NCBI GenBank assembly: GCA_965216035.1
Contig: CBDCFM010000021.1
Coordinates: 1,178,001 to 1,242,000, forward strand
Direction: 5' to 3'
DNA from: G963664115 sp965216035
GTDB lineage: Bacteria > Acidobacteriota > Terriglobia > 20CM-2-55-15
Length of the DNA: 64,000 nucleotides
This document shows, piece after piece, positions 1-8,389 of the stretch. Under the pieces are notes generated by a model. It was given only the letters and a program-made list of their open reading frames with translations, did no database searches and had not been told where the DNA came from. The translations under genes and the position numbers were made by a program. The first letter of the stretch is position 1, and every line of letters begins with the position of its first letter.

Positions 1-78
1 CATTCAATGATCGTAGCACCCGGAGAAAAACCTTTTCAAGCCGACGTGGGGTTGCTCAGTGGTCGTCCGGACGTGCAA

Positions 79-438
79 CTATTCCTCGTCTTCGGCTTCA
101 ACTTTTTCGACACTGAAAACCTGGTAACCCTCCGCGAGTAGCTCGATGTCGAACATGATCTCGTCGCCGACTTCCAGGTCGTCGCTCATGGCCTCTTCGG
201 TGACGGGAAAGGCCATTGTCATGCCGGCCATGAAGCCGGGGATCGTTTCGTGCTGGATGACGAGTTGGTTGCCGGTGATTTCCTGAATGACGCCGTGCCC
301 CATGAACGGGCTTTCGCGAGTTCCGTTTGGGACCGTGGCGGGCACTTCAGCTGAGGCTTCGGGACTGGCAACCTGTTCGGTCGGCCCACAGGAGACAACG
401 AGAGCGATGGAAACGACCGCAAACGCAAGAAACTTCAA
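79..438 (-). CDS. CusF-like copper-binding lipoprotein
   Basis: This 119-residue protein starts with a lipoprotein signal: a short hydrophobic stretch ends in LVVSC with the lipobox Cys at residue 17. A low-complexity Glu/Pro/Ala/Ser linker follows, and then a compact domain of about 70 residues resembling the CusF/copper-binding 'Cu_bind' OB fold. The domain has the sequence GHGVIQEITGNQLVIQHETI, then a Met-rich MAGMTMAFPV, where His and Met side chains typically bind Cu(I)/Ag(I). It would be membrane-anchored and act in the periplasm as a metal chaperone or sequestering protein. No Cus-type efflux pump genes are visible next to it; the neighbour on the right runs divergently. The family call is from motif resemblance, so the metal is inferred. 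Confidence 0.8.
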   Translation of the reverse strand: MKFLAFAVVSIALVVSCGPTEQVASPEASAEVPATVPNGTRESPFMGHGVIQEITGNQLVIQHETIPGFMAGMTMAFPVTEEAMSDDLEVGDEIMFDIELLAEGYQVFSVEKVEAEDEE

Positions 439-605
439 GAAACACCTCCAGTGTTGAATCTATGGGCATTATAGCGTCTTTGCTTGCGCGCAAGCCGTTT
501 CAGGGAAAATGCGGCATAATTTCACGCAGGCGCTGCGCCCACTGCGACGCGCGGGTGATCGCCGCACTGGAGTATGCGGGGTAACGTCCGGAGGTTACGA
601 CGTAA

Positions 606-1859
606 GTGATGCGAAAACTGGTCAGGGACGCTGTCCACGGCGACATCGAACTGGGTCCGCTGGAAATGGAGCTGATCGATACTCCTGAGTTCCAGCGGCT
701 CCGAGGGATCAAGCAGTTGGGTACGGCTTATCTGATTTACCCCGCAGCCATGCACACCCGGTTTGAGCATTCACTCGGGACGGCATGGATGGCCCATCGC
801 ATAGTCGAAGCCCTTCGTCGAAGCCGGACGGTTACTGAAGAGGACGAAGATCTGATCCGTGCCGCGGCTCTGCTACATGACATCACACACATTCCGTTCG
901 GCCACACCCTGGAAGACGAGCGGCGTGTTCTGCCTCGTCACGATCACGACGCCGACCGATTCGTCTATTTTCTGGAAGCTTCTTCAATCGGCGACGTTCT
1001 TCGCAGGCACGGTGTGAGTGACGACGTGCAAGCAATTCTTTCCGGGACGGCGGGCTTTGCTTCCGACATCGTCAGCGGGGCGATCAGTGCCGATCTGCTT
1101 GATTATCTGCGGCGCGATACCTATTTCTCCGGACTGTCGCAGCACTATGACGATCGAATCTTTCAGTCATTTGACGAAGAAGACGGGCGTCTGCTCGTGC
1201 GACTGGAAAAACATGGCATGTTGCGGCGGGACGCGCTTTCGGAACTGGTCAATCTGCTGAGGATTCGTTACACGCTTTCAGAGCGTGTCTATTTTCATCA
1301 CACGAAGCTCGCATCCGGGGCGATGATTTCGAAGGCGGTTGAACTGGCCCTTGACCAGGGCTTGGACGTGGTTCGCTTGAGGACGCTCAAAGACGACACC
1401 TTGCTCTGGCTGTTGCGCCACGATTTTCCCGACCATGCTGGAATTGGCCACATCCTGGACTGCTTCGAGATGCGGAAGCTCTACAAGCCCTGCTATCTGC
1501 TGACGGTGTCTGTCGGTGAAGAAAAGCAAAAGGACCTCGAGCAGCGCTTTCATTTCAGTCCTTCAGAGCGAGAAACAGCCGAGGTCGCGATCGCAGAGGC
1601 GGCCCGGCTCCATCCCCACCAGGTGATCATATATTGCCCGTCGCTCGGGATGTCGCTTCCCGAAGCTGAAGTTCCTGCCCGGCTGGACGGGGGCAAGATT
1701 CTGCCGCTTTCAGGTGCGAACAACGCCGAGATACGGATACTCAAGGAGAAACACAGGGCCCTCTGGAAATTCCTGGTACTGATCGACCGGTCGGCCTGGG
1801 ATTCGAGCGACGCCGTACGGTCGGCGTCAGAAGAGTACTTTGGCGTCGCCCCAGGGTGA
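606..1859 (+). CDS. HD-domain phosphohydrolase (dGTPase/SAMHD1-like)
   Basis: This 417-residue cytoplasmic protein has the full HD signature. His55 lies in TRFEHSLG, His91-Asp92 in AALLHDITHIPFGH, and a downstream ADLLDYLRRDTYFSG carries the last metal ligand. The start KLVRDAVHGDIELGPLE and EFQRLRGIKQLG are typical of the dNTP triphosphohydrolase / SAMHD1-related branch (COG1078). Such enzymes hydrolyse (d)NTPs or related phosphoesters with a divalent metal. The C-terminal 150 residues match the family's variable helical region. It is followed 53 bp later by a membrane protein on the same strand, possibly cotranscribed. The substrate cannot be read from the sequence. Confidence 0.85.
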   Translation: MMRKLVRDAVHGDIELGPLEMELIDTPEFQRLRGIKQLGTAYLIYPAAMHTRFEHSLGTAWMAHRIVEALRRSRTVTEEDEDLIRAAALLHDITHIPFGHTLEDERRVLPRHDHDADRFVYFLEASSIGDVLRRHGVSDDVQAILSGTAGFASDIVSGAISADLLDYLRRDTYFSGLSQHYDDRIFQSFDEEDGRLLVRLEKHGMLRRDALSELVNLLRIRYTLSERVYFHHTKLASGAMISKAVELALDQGLDVVRLRTLKDDTLLWLLRHDFPDHAGIGHILDCFEMRKLYKPCYLLTVSVGEEKQKDLEQRFHFSPSERETAEVAIAEAARLHPHQVIIYCPSLGMSLPEAEVPARLDGGKILPLSGANNAEIRILKEKHRALWKFLVLIDRSAWDSSDAVRSASEEYFGVAPG

Positions 1860-1912
1860 GTCCGGTTCGATGAGTGTTATATTGAGATGGCTCCGAGTGC
1901 GTGCCGCTAGCC

Positions 1913-2722
1913 ATGATTTCCTCAACGTTCTTTTTTTTGTTTTCCCAGTTGGCCGTCGGCATGCTGTGGACACTGCTGTTTATTTCTCCACGCGTCATCG
2001 GGAACAGCTTTTTCAAGTTTGCAAGCCAGACGGCCGCAATTTTGATCGGTGTGACGCTCGGTTTTGATTTTCTATTCGCCTCACCCGTCCGCGAGAGTGC
2101 GTGGCCGGCCATTCTGCTCCTGGTCACCGCAATTCTGGCCGGTGTTTACAATCGCACCGTCCATATTGACAAATTTCGGCCTGCGATGGTCTTACTGGTC
2201 CTTGCCACCGCAATCGGTTTGATCTCCATCACGCTGGATTCACTCGCGTTCAACTTGTTGATGGAGCTCGGGGGGTGGGAGCACTGGGTTCTGGTATTGA
2301 ATCACCTTGGGGCAACGGCCTTGCTCGGTTCGGTCATGCTCGCTATGGTCTTTGGACACTGGTATCTGATTGTGCCCAGGCTGTCCATCGATCCGTTGAG
2401 ACTTTTGACGAAGGTGTATATAGGCGCGATCGCGGTTCGAGTCGTGACCATCATTCTAAGTCTGGTTGTGCTCGAGGTAAAGATGGACGTCACGCTGGCA
2501 AATATTGCGCTGGAGCTGTTTGTGCATCAGGGTTTGTTCTTTTGGCCTCGTGTGCTGTTTGGTGTGGTTGTACCGATCGTGCTCGGCGGAATGATCTGGA
2601 GTACCGTGCGGCTCCAGCATACGCAGGCCGCGACGGGGTTGCTGTATGTAGCGGTAGTGGCTGTTCTATTCGGGGAGTTTTTCTCTAAGTTTCTTTTGTT
2701 TTCTCTAAGCCTCCCTCTTTAA
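1913..2722 (+). CDS. Hypothetical polytopic membrane protein
   Basis: This is an integral inner-membrane protein of about 269 residues with roughly eight hydrophobic segments separated by short charged loops. Examples are the N-terminal FFFLFSQLAVGMLWTLLF, the LLLVTAILAGVY segment and the C-terminal LLYVAVVAVLFGEFFSKFLL. An in-frame GTG four codons upstream (1901) is an alternative start. The ATG at 1913 is preferred because the hydrophobic N-terminus begins directly after it. I recognise no catalytic or transport motif. His residues fall in predicted membrane regions (NHLGATALL, HWYLIVP), which could suggest haem or quinone contact, but this is speculation. It lies just downstream of the HD protein on the same strand and converges on the TlpA-like gene. 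Confidence 0.65.
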   Translation: MISSTFFFLFSQLAVGMLWTLLFISPRVIGNSFFKFASQTAAILIGVTLGFDFLFASPVRESAWPAILLLVTAILAGVYNRTVHIDKFRPAMVLLVLATAIGLISITLDSLAFNLLMELGGWEHWVLVLNHLGATALLGSVMLAMVFGHWYLIVPRLSIDPLRLLTKVYIGAIAVRVVTIILSLVVLEVKMDVTLANIALELFVHQGLFFWPRVLFGVVVPIVLGGMIWSTVRLQHTQAATGLLYVAVVAVLFGEFFSKFLLFSLSLPL

Positions 2723-2788
2723 CAGTGAATGCCTCACCCTAAGAAGAGGCGGCCCAGTGGCTGCTTTTTCTTGTAAGGACGAATCTCG

Positions 2789-3352
2789 CTAGAAGAGCGC
2801 AGCGACTTCCTCGGAATCCATCAAGTCGATCACGTCCTGCTCGATCAGTTCTTTCTTTCCTGTTTTCATTCCCAGGTATTTCTTATAGATCTTCCAATCC
2901 GGACTGACGACAAACGTCGTCGGGAAGCCGATCAGGCCTCCAAATCCCGTAACAACATCTTCGTCTCCCATCACAACGGGATACTCGATGCCAAGACGCT
3001 CAATATAAGGTTCAACGTCTTCAAACGACCCGGATTCCACCGTAATGCCCAACATCACGAACTTATCGCTGTCTTGTTCGGCGTTGAGGGTGTTGAAGTT
3101 GGGGATCTCTTCAATACAGGGTTTGCACCAGGTGGCCCAGAAATCGACCACCAAAACCTTGCCTTTGAGTTCTTCGGAGTTCAGCGTTCCCCCTGCTAAA
3201 GAGGCAAGGTCGAACTCCGGTGCGGACTGCAGATTCGCAGTTGAACCGGCGCCTGCGGAAGCTGATGAACCGTTGAGGGCCGATTCCGGCATCTCAAACG
3301 TGCAAGCTACCAAGCTGAAAGCTAAAAGAGTCAAAAGGAGAATGTTTTTCAT
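2789..3352 (-). CDS. TlpA/ResA-like thioredoxin-fold lipoprotein
   Basis: The start at 3352 is preferred over the longer in-frame start at 3403, because it places a lipoprotein signal at the N-terminus (MKNILLLTLLAFSLVAC, lipobox Cys17) and is preceded by AGAGGGCGACAC. After a Ser/Ala-rich linker comes a thioredoxin fold with the active-site motif WATWCKPCIEEIP (Cys76 and Cys79), then FGGLIGFPTTFVV with the cis-Pro. Proteins of this family are periplasmic thiol-disulfide reductases that keep cytochrome c apoproteins or other exported thiols reduced. A CcdA-like electron donor is encoded at 39871-40593, far from here but possibly its partner. A plausible promoter lies just upstream on the same strand. 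Confidence 0.88.
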   Translation of the reverse strand: MKNILLLTLLAFSLVACTFEMPESALNGSSASAGAGSTANLQSAPEFDLASLAGGTLNSEELKGKVLVVDFWATWCKPCIEEIPNFNTLNAEQDSDKFVMLGITVESGSFEDVEPYIERLGIEYPVVMGDEDVVTGFGGLIGFPTTFVVSPDWKIYKKYLGMKTGKKELIEQDVIDLMDSEEVAALF

Positions 3353-3383
3353 GTGTCGCCCTCTTGAGAGTTTATTGACATAA

Positions 3384-3411
3384 ACTATAGCATGCGGGTG
3401 CACTTAGTAAA
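3384..3411 (-). promoter_or_regulatory. Sigma70-type promoter for the TlpA-like gene
   Basis: On the minus strand TTTACT (3406-3411) and TATAGT (3384-3389) are separated by 16 bp. They sit about 30 bp upstream of the start codon at 3352. Both hexamers are close to the housekeeping consensus. The call rests on sequence only. Confidence 0.5.
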
Positions 3412-3483
3412 CGGCAAGACGGCTTACTTGCCCCCAGAGATTCAGGTCATCGTGATTCCCTCGGTCTTAAATGACTGTCCCTG

Positions 3484-3489
3484 TATAAT
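3484..3489 (+). promoter_or_regulatory. Perfect -10 box 10 bp before the Fur-fusion start codon
   Basis: TATAAT lies so close to the ATG at 3499 that transcription would begin 3 to 5 bases before the start codon, giving an essentially leaderless mRNA. No Shine-Dalgarno sequence is present between the box and the ATG, which fits this. The -35 region is weak, so an activator or autoregulation is possible. Confidence 0.45.
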
Positions 3490-3498
3490 TCCTCACCG

Positions 3499-4470
3499 AT
3501 GAAGCAGCAAAAGCGCTTTCAGGATTTCCTGGCAGAAAACAAGCTGAAGAAAACGTCCCAACGGGCGTTGGTATGGGAGACCTTGCTCAAGGCCGAGGAT
3601 CATCCATCGGTTGAGGAGATCCGGGAGCGACTGCTCGAGCAGGGTCATCGAATCGGCTTATCCACGATCTATCGAACGTTAAAGATCCTGCTCGAATCCG
3701 GAATGATCCGGCAGTCGAAGCCGACGGATACGACGCGCTACGAGGCCCTGGTCAAACAGCCCAACCATATTCACTTCATATGCAATCGATGCGGCAAGAC
3801 TGAGGAGTTTCCCTCCCGACGTATCGAACATCTTATTCAGGAAGTAACCGACGAAAACGATTTTCAGGCTGTCTATAGCCGGTACGCGATCTTCGGATTC
3901 TGTCGGGAGTGCGCTGACCAAGAGGTTCGCGAGGTCGGTCTTGATATGAAAGACAGGAAGCAGAAGATATTTGCCCGGGATGCGCTTGAATTGACGCTGG
4001 CAGTAGAGCGGCGGGGCTACAGTTTCTATACAAATGCTTCAAAAAAGACGCAGAACCCTGAAGGCAGACGGATGTTTCAGGAATTGGCGGCGGAAGAATA
4101 CGACCATCTAGGTAAGTTGCAGCAGGAATACCGAATCCTGATTGAGGAGCACAGCTGGCTTCGCCGTGAGCCGGCGCGGCTTCCCGTAAGCCGTAAGATT
4201 GCCGACCAGATCTTTCCGGAAAGAGAATTGCTTAACGTTGATGTTCGCGACTGGACGACGGATCTGGAGGCTCTTGAGATTGCGATCGAACTGGAACGGA
4301 AATCGCATCAGTTTTTTAGCAATTTCGCAAAACAGTTGGACGATCCTCGGGGGCGGAAGATTTTCCGCGAATTCGCAAATGAAGAACGGTTACACCTTCA
4401 GAACCTCCGGAACGAGCACAAGAAGCTGAAGAAAAAGGAGAATAATCCTGATCCAAGTGAAGCGCAATGA
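3499..4470 (+). CDS. Fur-family regulator fused to a ferritin-like (rubrerythrin-type) domain
   Basis: Residues 1-145 are a Fur/PerR-type repressor. A winged helix includes GLSTIYRTLKILLESGMI, a metal-binding region holds IHFICNRCGK (Cys95, Cys98), and a second pair lies in FCRECAD (Cys135, Cys138), the structural zinc site. Residues 155-310 are not part of normal Fur, which is about 140-160 residues long. They form two repeated helical pairs, each with a carboxylate helix (Glu170 in AVERRGYSFY; Glu266 in IELERKSHQFF) followed by an E-E-x-x-H helix (EEYDHL at 199-204; EERLHL at 295-300). This is the ligand pattern of a rubrerythrin/erythrin diiron bundle. A single polypeptide could therefore sense iron or peroxide through its own diiron site. 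The last bases overlap the start of the TonB-dependent receptor gene (ATGA), so the two are cotranscribed. Confidence 0.85.
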   Translation: MKQQKRFQDFLAENKLKKTSQRALVWETLLKAEDHPSVEEIRERLLEQGHRIGLSTIYRTLKILLESGMIRQSKPTDTTRYEALVKQPNHIHFICNRCGKTEEFPSRRIEHLIQEVTDENDFQAVYSRYAIFGFCRECADQEVREVGLDMKDRKQKIFARDALELTLAVERRGYSFYTNASKKTQNPEGRRMFQELAAEEYDHLGKLQQEYRILIEEHSWLRREPARLPVSRKIADQIFPERELLNVDVRDWTTDLEALEIAIELERKSHQFFSNFAKQLDDPRGRKIFREFANEERLHLQNLRNEHKKLKKKENNPDPSEAQ

Positions 4471-7400
4471 ACGTCTTCGGTAGCGTCTTCCTGATGTTTG
4501 CGATTGCCGTCGGTGGGTGGTCGCAGGCTCAGATGTCGGCGGGCGACATCCACGGGCGGGTCCTCGACCCTGATGGGGCCCTCGTCACCGGCGTTTCCGT
4601 AACGATCCGCCACAGTGAAACCCGTGTGAACCGTACCACCGCCACCGATCAGGATGGAACCTACCGCTTTTTCCTGTTAAATCCTGGCATCTACGAGCTG
4701 CGCTTCGAATCATCGGGATTTGCCATCCAGACCCGCCGTCCGATTCAACTCCAGGTGGGTCAAAGTCTCAACATCGATGCTCGACTGACCCCTGTCGAAC
4801 TTCAGCAGGAGATCGTCGTCATCGGGCCGGCTCCGTTCGTAGAACTGGAAAAGACGCAGCAGGCCGACACGATAACTCAATTCAGAGTGGACAACCTGCC
4901 CATCAACCGGCGGGAGTTTCTAGATTTTTCCCTGTTGACACCCGGCGTCACCGATTCAAAGGCTTTGATCACGTTCTCGCTGCCTCAGACGCCAAATTCA
5001 GGACTCTCATTTGCGGGTCAGAGCGGCCGTTCCAACAGCGTGACTATTGACGGAGTCGACAACAACGACAATGCGGTGGCGACCGTCCGGTCAACCCTCA
5101 GCCAGGAAGCCGTTCAAGAGTTTCAGATCAATCGCTCAAACTACTCGGCCGAATTCGGCAGGGCTGCAGGAGGGTTGATCAACATCGTCTCAAGGTCCGG
5201 GACGAACGACGTGACTGGAACGATGTTTGCTTTTCTTCGAGACCAGGCCCTGGATGCGCGAAACCCGTTTGCGTTCGGTCCCGGGGGCACTAATATCGAT
5301 CCGCCGTTTTCGCGGCTACAGAGTGGCTTCAGCCTGGGCGGGTCGATTGTCCGGAATCGAAGTTTCTTCTTTTTATCTTACGAGGGCTTGCGTCAGAGAG
5401 AATCCAATTTTACGACATTCCTTGAGAGCGAAGAGTTGTTCAAACCCACGGCGTCTCAGGAAGCGTTGATCCAGGCCCTCAGCGTTGCGCCAGTTCCGTC
5501 CTTCCAATTGCTGGGTTCTGCCCTGCGTGGAGTCTTGACGACCTCGGAAGAGGCATACCCGGAAACCATTCAGCTATTACGGGAAAACAGTGGCGTGTTC
5601 CCCTTCCGAAACAGCGATAACCGCACATCCTTACGCATCGATCACCAGGCGACGGGCGGTCACCAGCTGTTCCTGCGCACAAGTTTTTCCGACGTCGATA
5701 CGATTGGCGGGTCGTTCGGTGGTTTGAAAGGGCCCTCCAGAGGAGTCAATCAGCAGATTCAGGATTTCGGCCTGGCGTTTGGCGAATCCTATTTCCTCGA
5801 TTCCAATCGCGTAAACGAGTTCCGCTTCCAGTTTGCACAGCGACAGTTCAATTCGATACCTGCAGATCCGTTTGGGCCCGAGATCAACATCAACGGCACT
5901 GCACTTTTGGGACGAGATTATTTCCTACCCTCGATTCGAACGGAAAAACGGTTTCAGTGGATTGATAACTTCACCCTTGTGCTGGGAGATCACGAGGTGA
6001 AACTAGGAGGGGATTTCCACTACCTACCCATCAATACGAAAACCGAGGTCTTCTTTGGTAGCCGCTTTATTTTCGGAGAAATAATTCCCCTGTGGTCGGT
6101 GATTGACCGCGTGGGTGGGTTCGGTACCTCAGCTACTGTTGGGGCCGGATTGTCGAGTATGGGACGTGCGGACCTTCTCCCTGCGCTATCGAAATCAATC
6201 AATTCTCTTCAGGCCTTCAACCTGGGTTTACCGCTGGCGTATCAGCAGGGCTTCGGAGATCCAGTGGCCAATCTCACGAACAAGCTTGCAGCGGCTTACG
6301 TTCAGGACAAGTTCCGGATATCTCCATCCTTGACCTTAAATTTGGGTTTACGTTATGACGTGGAATTTCAGCCGACACCGCTGCATCGGGACACGAACAA
6401 CATAGCACCACGGTTAGGACTTGCATACAGTCCCGATCAGCGCACGGTCATCCGAGGCGGTTACGGAATTTATTACGCGCCGGTCTATCAAGCAGTGGTG
6501 TTCATCGAAAGAGTTCTGGACGGGACTCAAATAGCCCAGCTGTTCGTGCCCTTGACGGGCCTGCCTCAGTTGGGGATCACCACAACATCAGCCCAGATAT
6601 GGGGTTTGTTGAAGCAGCAGGGAATTGTTGGTTCGCGTCAGATCACCGCGGCCGATATTGCGCCGCTAGGCCTCGATCCTGGCGTCACACCCCCTGTATT
6701 GCTCCGTTCAGCACCGGATCTGGTAAACCCGTATAGCCAACAGGTAAGTGTCGGTGTGGAGCGGGAGTTGGGAACCGATATAACTGCCAGCATCGGCTAC
6801 CTGATGAACCGTGGGACGAAGCTGCTTCGATCCCGGAATACGAATCTGAGAGTTACTGGAAGTAACGCATTCGGTCCGACTTTTGGTCCTGTCGACCCCA
6901 GCGTACTGCAAGACAACCAAGTCGAATCATCTGGGAACTCCATCTATCACGGGTTGACTGCGACTGCGCGAAAGCGATTCAGCGACTTCTACGAGTTTCA
7001 GGCATCCTACACGATGTCGAAAGCCATCGATGACACGGTCGACTTCATCACCGACCTTCAGGCCGCAAACCAGTTGGATTTTCAGGCCGAACGATCGTTA
7101 TCGGCATTTGATCAACGCCATCGTTTGGTTGTGAGCGGTGTGTTCTCGTCTCCCTTCGAACGCGGCTTCGGCAGCGGCAAGGTACTTGCCGATCTCACGA
7201 TGTCCCCCATCCTGACGTTTGCCAGCGGCCGCCCCTTCAACCTGCTTATGGGATTCGATGCCAACGGAGACACGAACGCGAACACCGACCGGCCCACCCT
7301 TGCCGGACGAAATACGGGCCGCGGTCCCGACTTTTTCAGCTTCGATTTACGCGTGACGAAGGCTTTTGTTTTTAGGGGCCACATCGAACGGATCGAAGTA

Positions 7401-7583
7401 ATTGCTGAAGGATTCAATCTCTTTAATCGAGTCAATTACTCCGGAGTGAACAACGTTGTCGGCACGTCCCTCAACGCGTTTGATGTTGAAGGAGATGCCA
7501 CCCGCGGGGCAACTGAGCCACTGGGCTTTACCTCTGCCTTTGCGCCGCGTCAGATCCAAGTGGGCCTGCGTCTTCGGTTCTGA
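4467..7583 (+). CDS. TonB-dependent/Oar-like outer-membrane receptor with carboxypeptidase-regulatory domain
   Basis: This is a 1038-residue outer-membrane protein. A signal peptide (first 22 residues, ending WSQAQ) is followed by a carboxypeptidase-regulatory-like beta sandwich (about 28-110, GRVLDPDGALVTGVSVTI ... DGTYRFFLLNPG). Next is a plug region with SNSVTIDGVDNNDN and SAEFGRAAGGLINIVSRSG, then a long beta barrel ending in the aromatic residue of VGLRLRF. This architecture is greatly expanded in Acidobacteriota. It imports large ligands, often oligosaccharides or metal chelates, driven by TonB. The start codon overlaps the stop of the Fur-ferritin fusion, so an iron or metal-chelate substrate is a reasonable inference, though nothing in the barrel proves it. 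Confidence 0.9.
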   Translation: MNVFGSVFLMFAIAVGGWSQAQMSAGDIHGRVLDPDGALVTGVSVTIRHSETRVNRTTATDQDGTYRFFLLNPGIYELRFESSGFAIQTRRPIQLQVGQSLNIDARLTPVELQQEIVVIGPAPFVELEKTQQADTITQFRVDNLPINRREFLDFSLLTPGVTDSKALITFSLPQTPNSGLSFAGQSGRSNSVTIDGVDNNDNAVATVRSTLSQEAVQEFQINRSNYSAEFGRAAGGLINIVSRSGTNDVTGTMFAFLRDQALDARNPFAFGPGGTNIDPPFSRLQSGFSLGGSIVRNRSFFFLSYEGLRQRESNFTTFLESEELFKPTASQEALIQALSVAPVPSFQLLGSALRGVLTTSEEAYPETIQLLRENSGVFPFRNSDNRTSLRIDHQATGGHQLFLRTSFSDVDTIGGSFGGLKGPSRGVNQQIQDFGLAFGESYFLDSNRVNEFRFQFAQRQFNSIPADPFGPEININGTALLGRDYFLPSIRTEKRFQWIDNFTLVLGDHEVKLGGDFHYLPINTKTEVFFGSRFIFGEIIPLWSVIDRVGGFGTSATVGAGLSSMGRADLLPALSKSINSLQAFNLGLPLAYQQGFGDPVANLTNKLAAAYVQDKFRISPSLTLNLGLRYDVEFQPTPLHRDTNNIAPRLGLAYSPDQRTVIRGGYGIYYAPVYQAVVFIERVLDGTQIAQLFVPLTGLPQLGITTTSAQIWGLLKQQGIVGSRQITAADIAPLGLDPGVTPPVLLRSAPDLVNPYSQQVSVGVERELGTDITASIGYLMNRGTKLLRSRNTNLRVTGSNAFGPTFGPVDPSVLQDNQVESSGNSIYHGLTATARKRFSDFYEFQASYTMSKAIDDTVDFITDLQAANQLDFQAERSLSAFDQRHRLVVSGVFSSPFERGFGSGKVLADLTMSPILTFASGRPFNLLMGFDANGDTNANTDRPTLAGRNTGRGPDFFSFDLRVTKAFVFRGHIERIEVIAEGFNLFNRVNYSGVNNVVGTSLNAFDVEGDATRGATEPLGFTSAFAPRQIQVGLRLRF

Positions 7584-7612
7584 CATGTTCGACCCGGTTG
7601 AAGGGGCATTGA

Positions 7613-7672
7613 GTTCGAGGACGGAGACCGAATGTCCGGCATTGGACTCCTGTTCCGTCTCCGTCCCCGAAC
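7613..7672. terminator. Long hairpin between convergent genes
   Basis: Arms 7613-7628 and 7657-7672 pair over 15 of 16 positions (GTTCGAGGACGGAGAC against its complement) with a 28-nt loop. The hairpin lies between the receptor stop and the converging rhomboid pseudogene. No T-run follows, so it may be a Rho-type or processing structure rather than a classical intrinsic terminator. Confidence 0.45.
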
Positions 7673-7698
7673 GAATGCGTGGGTCGGGCGTCTAATCC

Positions 7699-8389
7699 TT
7701 AATAGTGGCGACGACGTCGATTTCGGCGGCCGAGTGCGGCGAGCAGGATCATGCCAACGAGAAAACCACCAATGTGAGCCCACGAGGCGACACTTCCGGA
7801 CGTGGTGTCGGTGATAGCGAGAGCACTCGTTCCGGAAAGAAACTGCACAAGGAATCAGATGCCGAGGACGATCGCGGCGGGAATTTCGATAATTTGCCAG
7901 AAAAAGAGTATAGGGATCAGCGTGGTGACGCGAGCAAAGGGGTGGAGCGGAAGTTAGGCGCCCAGGACGCCCGCGATGGCTCCGCTCGCGCCGACGCTTG
8001 GAATTTCGACGTAGTAGTTGACTCCGGTGTGGATGAACCCAGCTCCGAGGCCGGCCAGTAGAAAGAACACCAGAAATCGAAGGTGTCCCAGTCGATCTTC
8101 CACGTTGTCGCCGAATATTCAGAGGTACCACATGTTGCCGATCAGGTGTAGCCAGCCGCCATGCAGGAACATCGACGTCAGGTAGGGAACTGTAATTGAC
8201 GCGAGGGATTGCCCTGAGGCGGGCCATTGGAATACATTATGTGGAATAACACCGTCGATGAAAATATAAGTTTGGAGATCCGATCCTATGAGAGAGCTCG
8301 TAGAGAAAGATGAGTGAATTGACGCCAATGAGAGACATCGTAACCAGTGGCCCGGTATCGGTGCGAATGGTTTGTCGAAACGGGATCAT
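7699..8389 (-). pseudogene. Rhomboid intramembrane serine protease, inactivated
   Basis: The minus strand from an ATG at 8389 encodes a typical rhomboid start (MIPFRQTIRTDTGPLVTMS, then VNSLIFLYELS). A one-base frameshift near 8295 moves into the frame GSDLQTYIFIDGVIPHNVFQ ... FLHGGWLHLIGNMWYL. That frame is then broken by three in-frame stops: TGA at 8119-8121 (expected Trp before IFGDN), TAA at 7954-7956 (expected Tyr after GVLGA) and TGA at 7855-7857 (expected Trp). No further frameshift occurs. The catalytic Ser motif GASGAIAG and the His motif WAHIGGFLVGM are both preserved between the stops. The family cleaves transmembrane helices. The damage suggests recent loss; readthrough is unlikely because a frameshift is also present. 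Confidence 0.85.

Noticed and set aside
7855..8121. TGA codons in the rhomboid frame read as selenocysteine
   Set aside because: They fall at Trp positions, a TAA and a frameshift are also present, and no SECIS-like hairpin follows.
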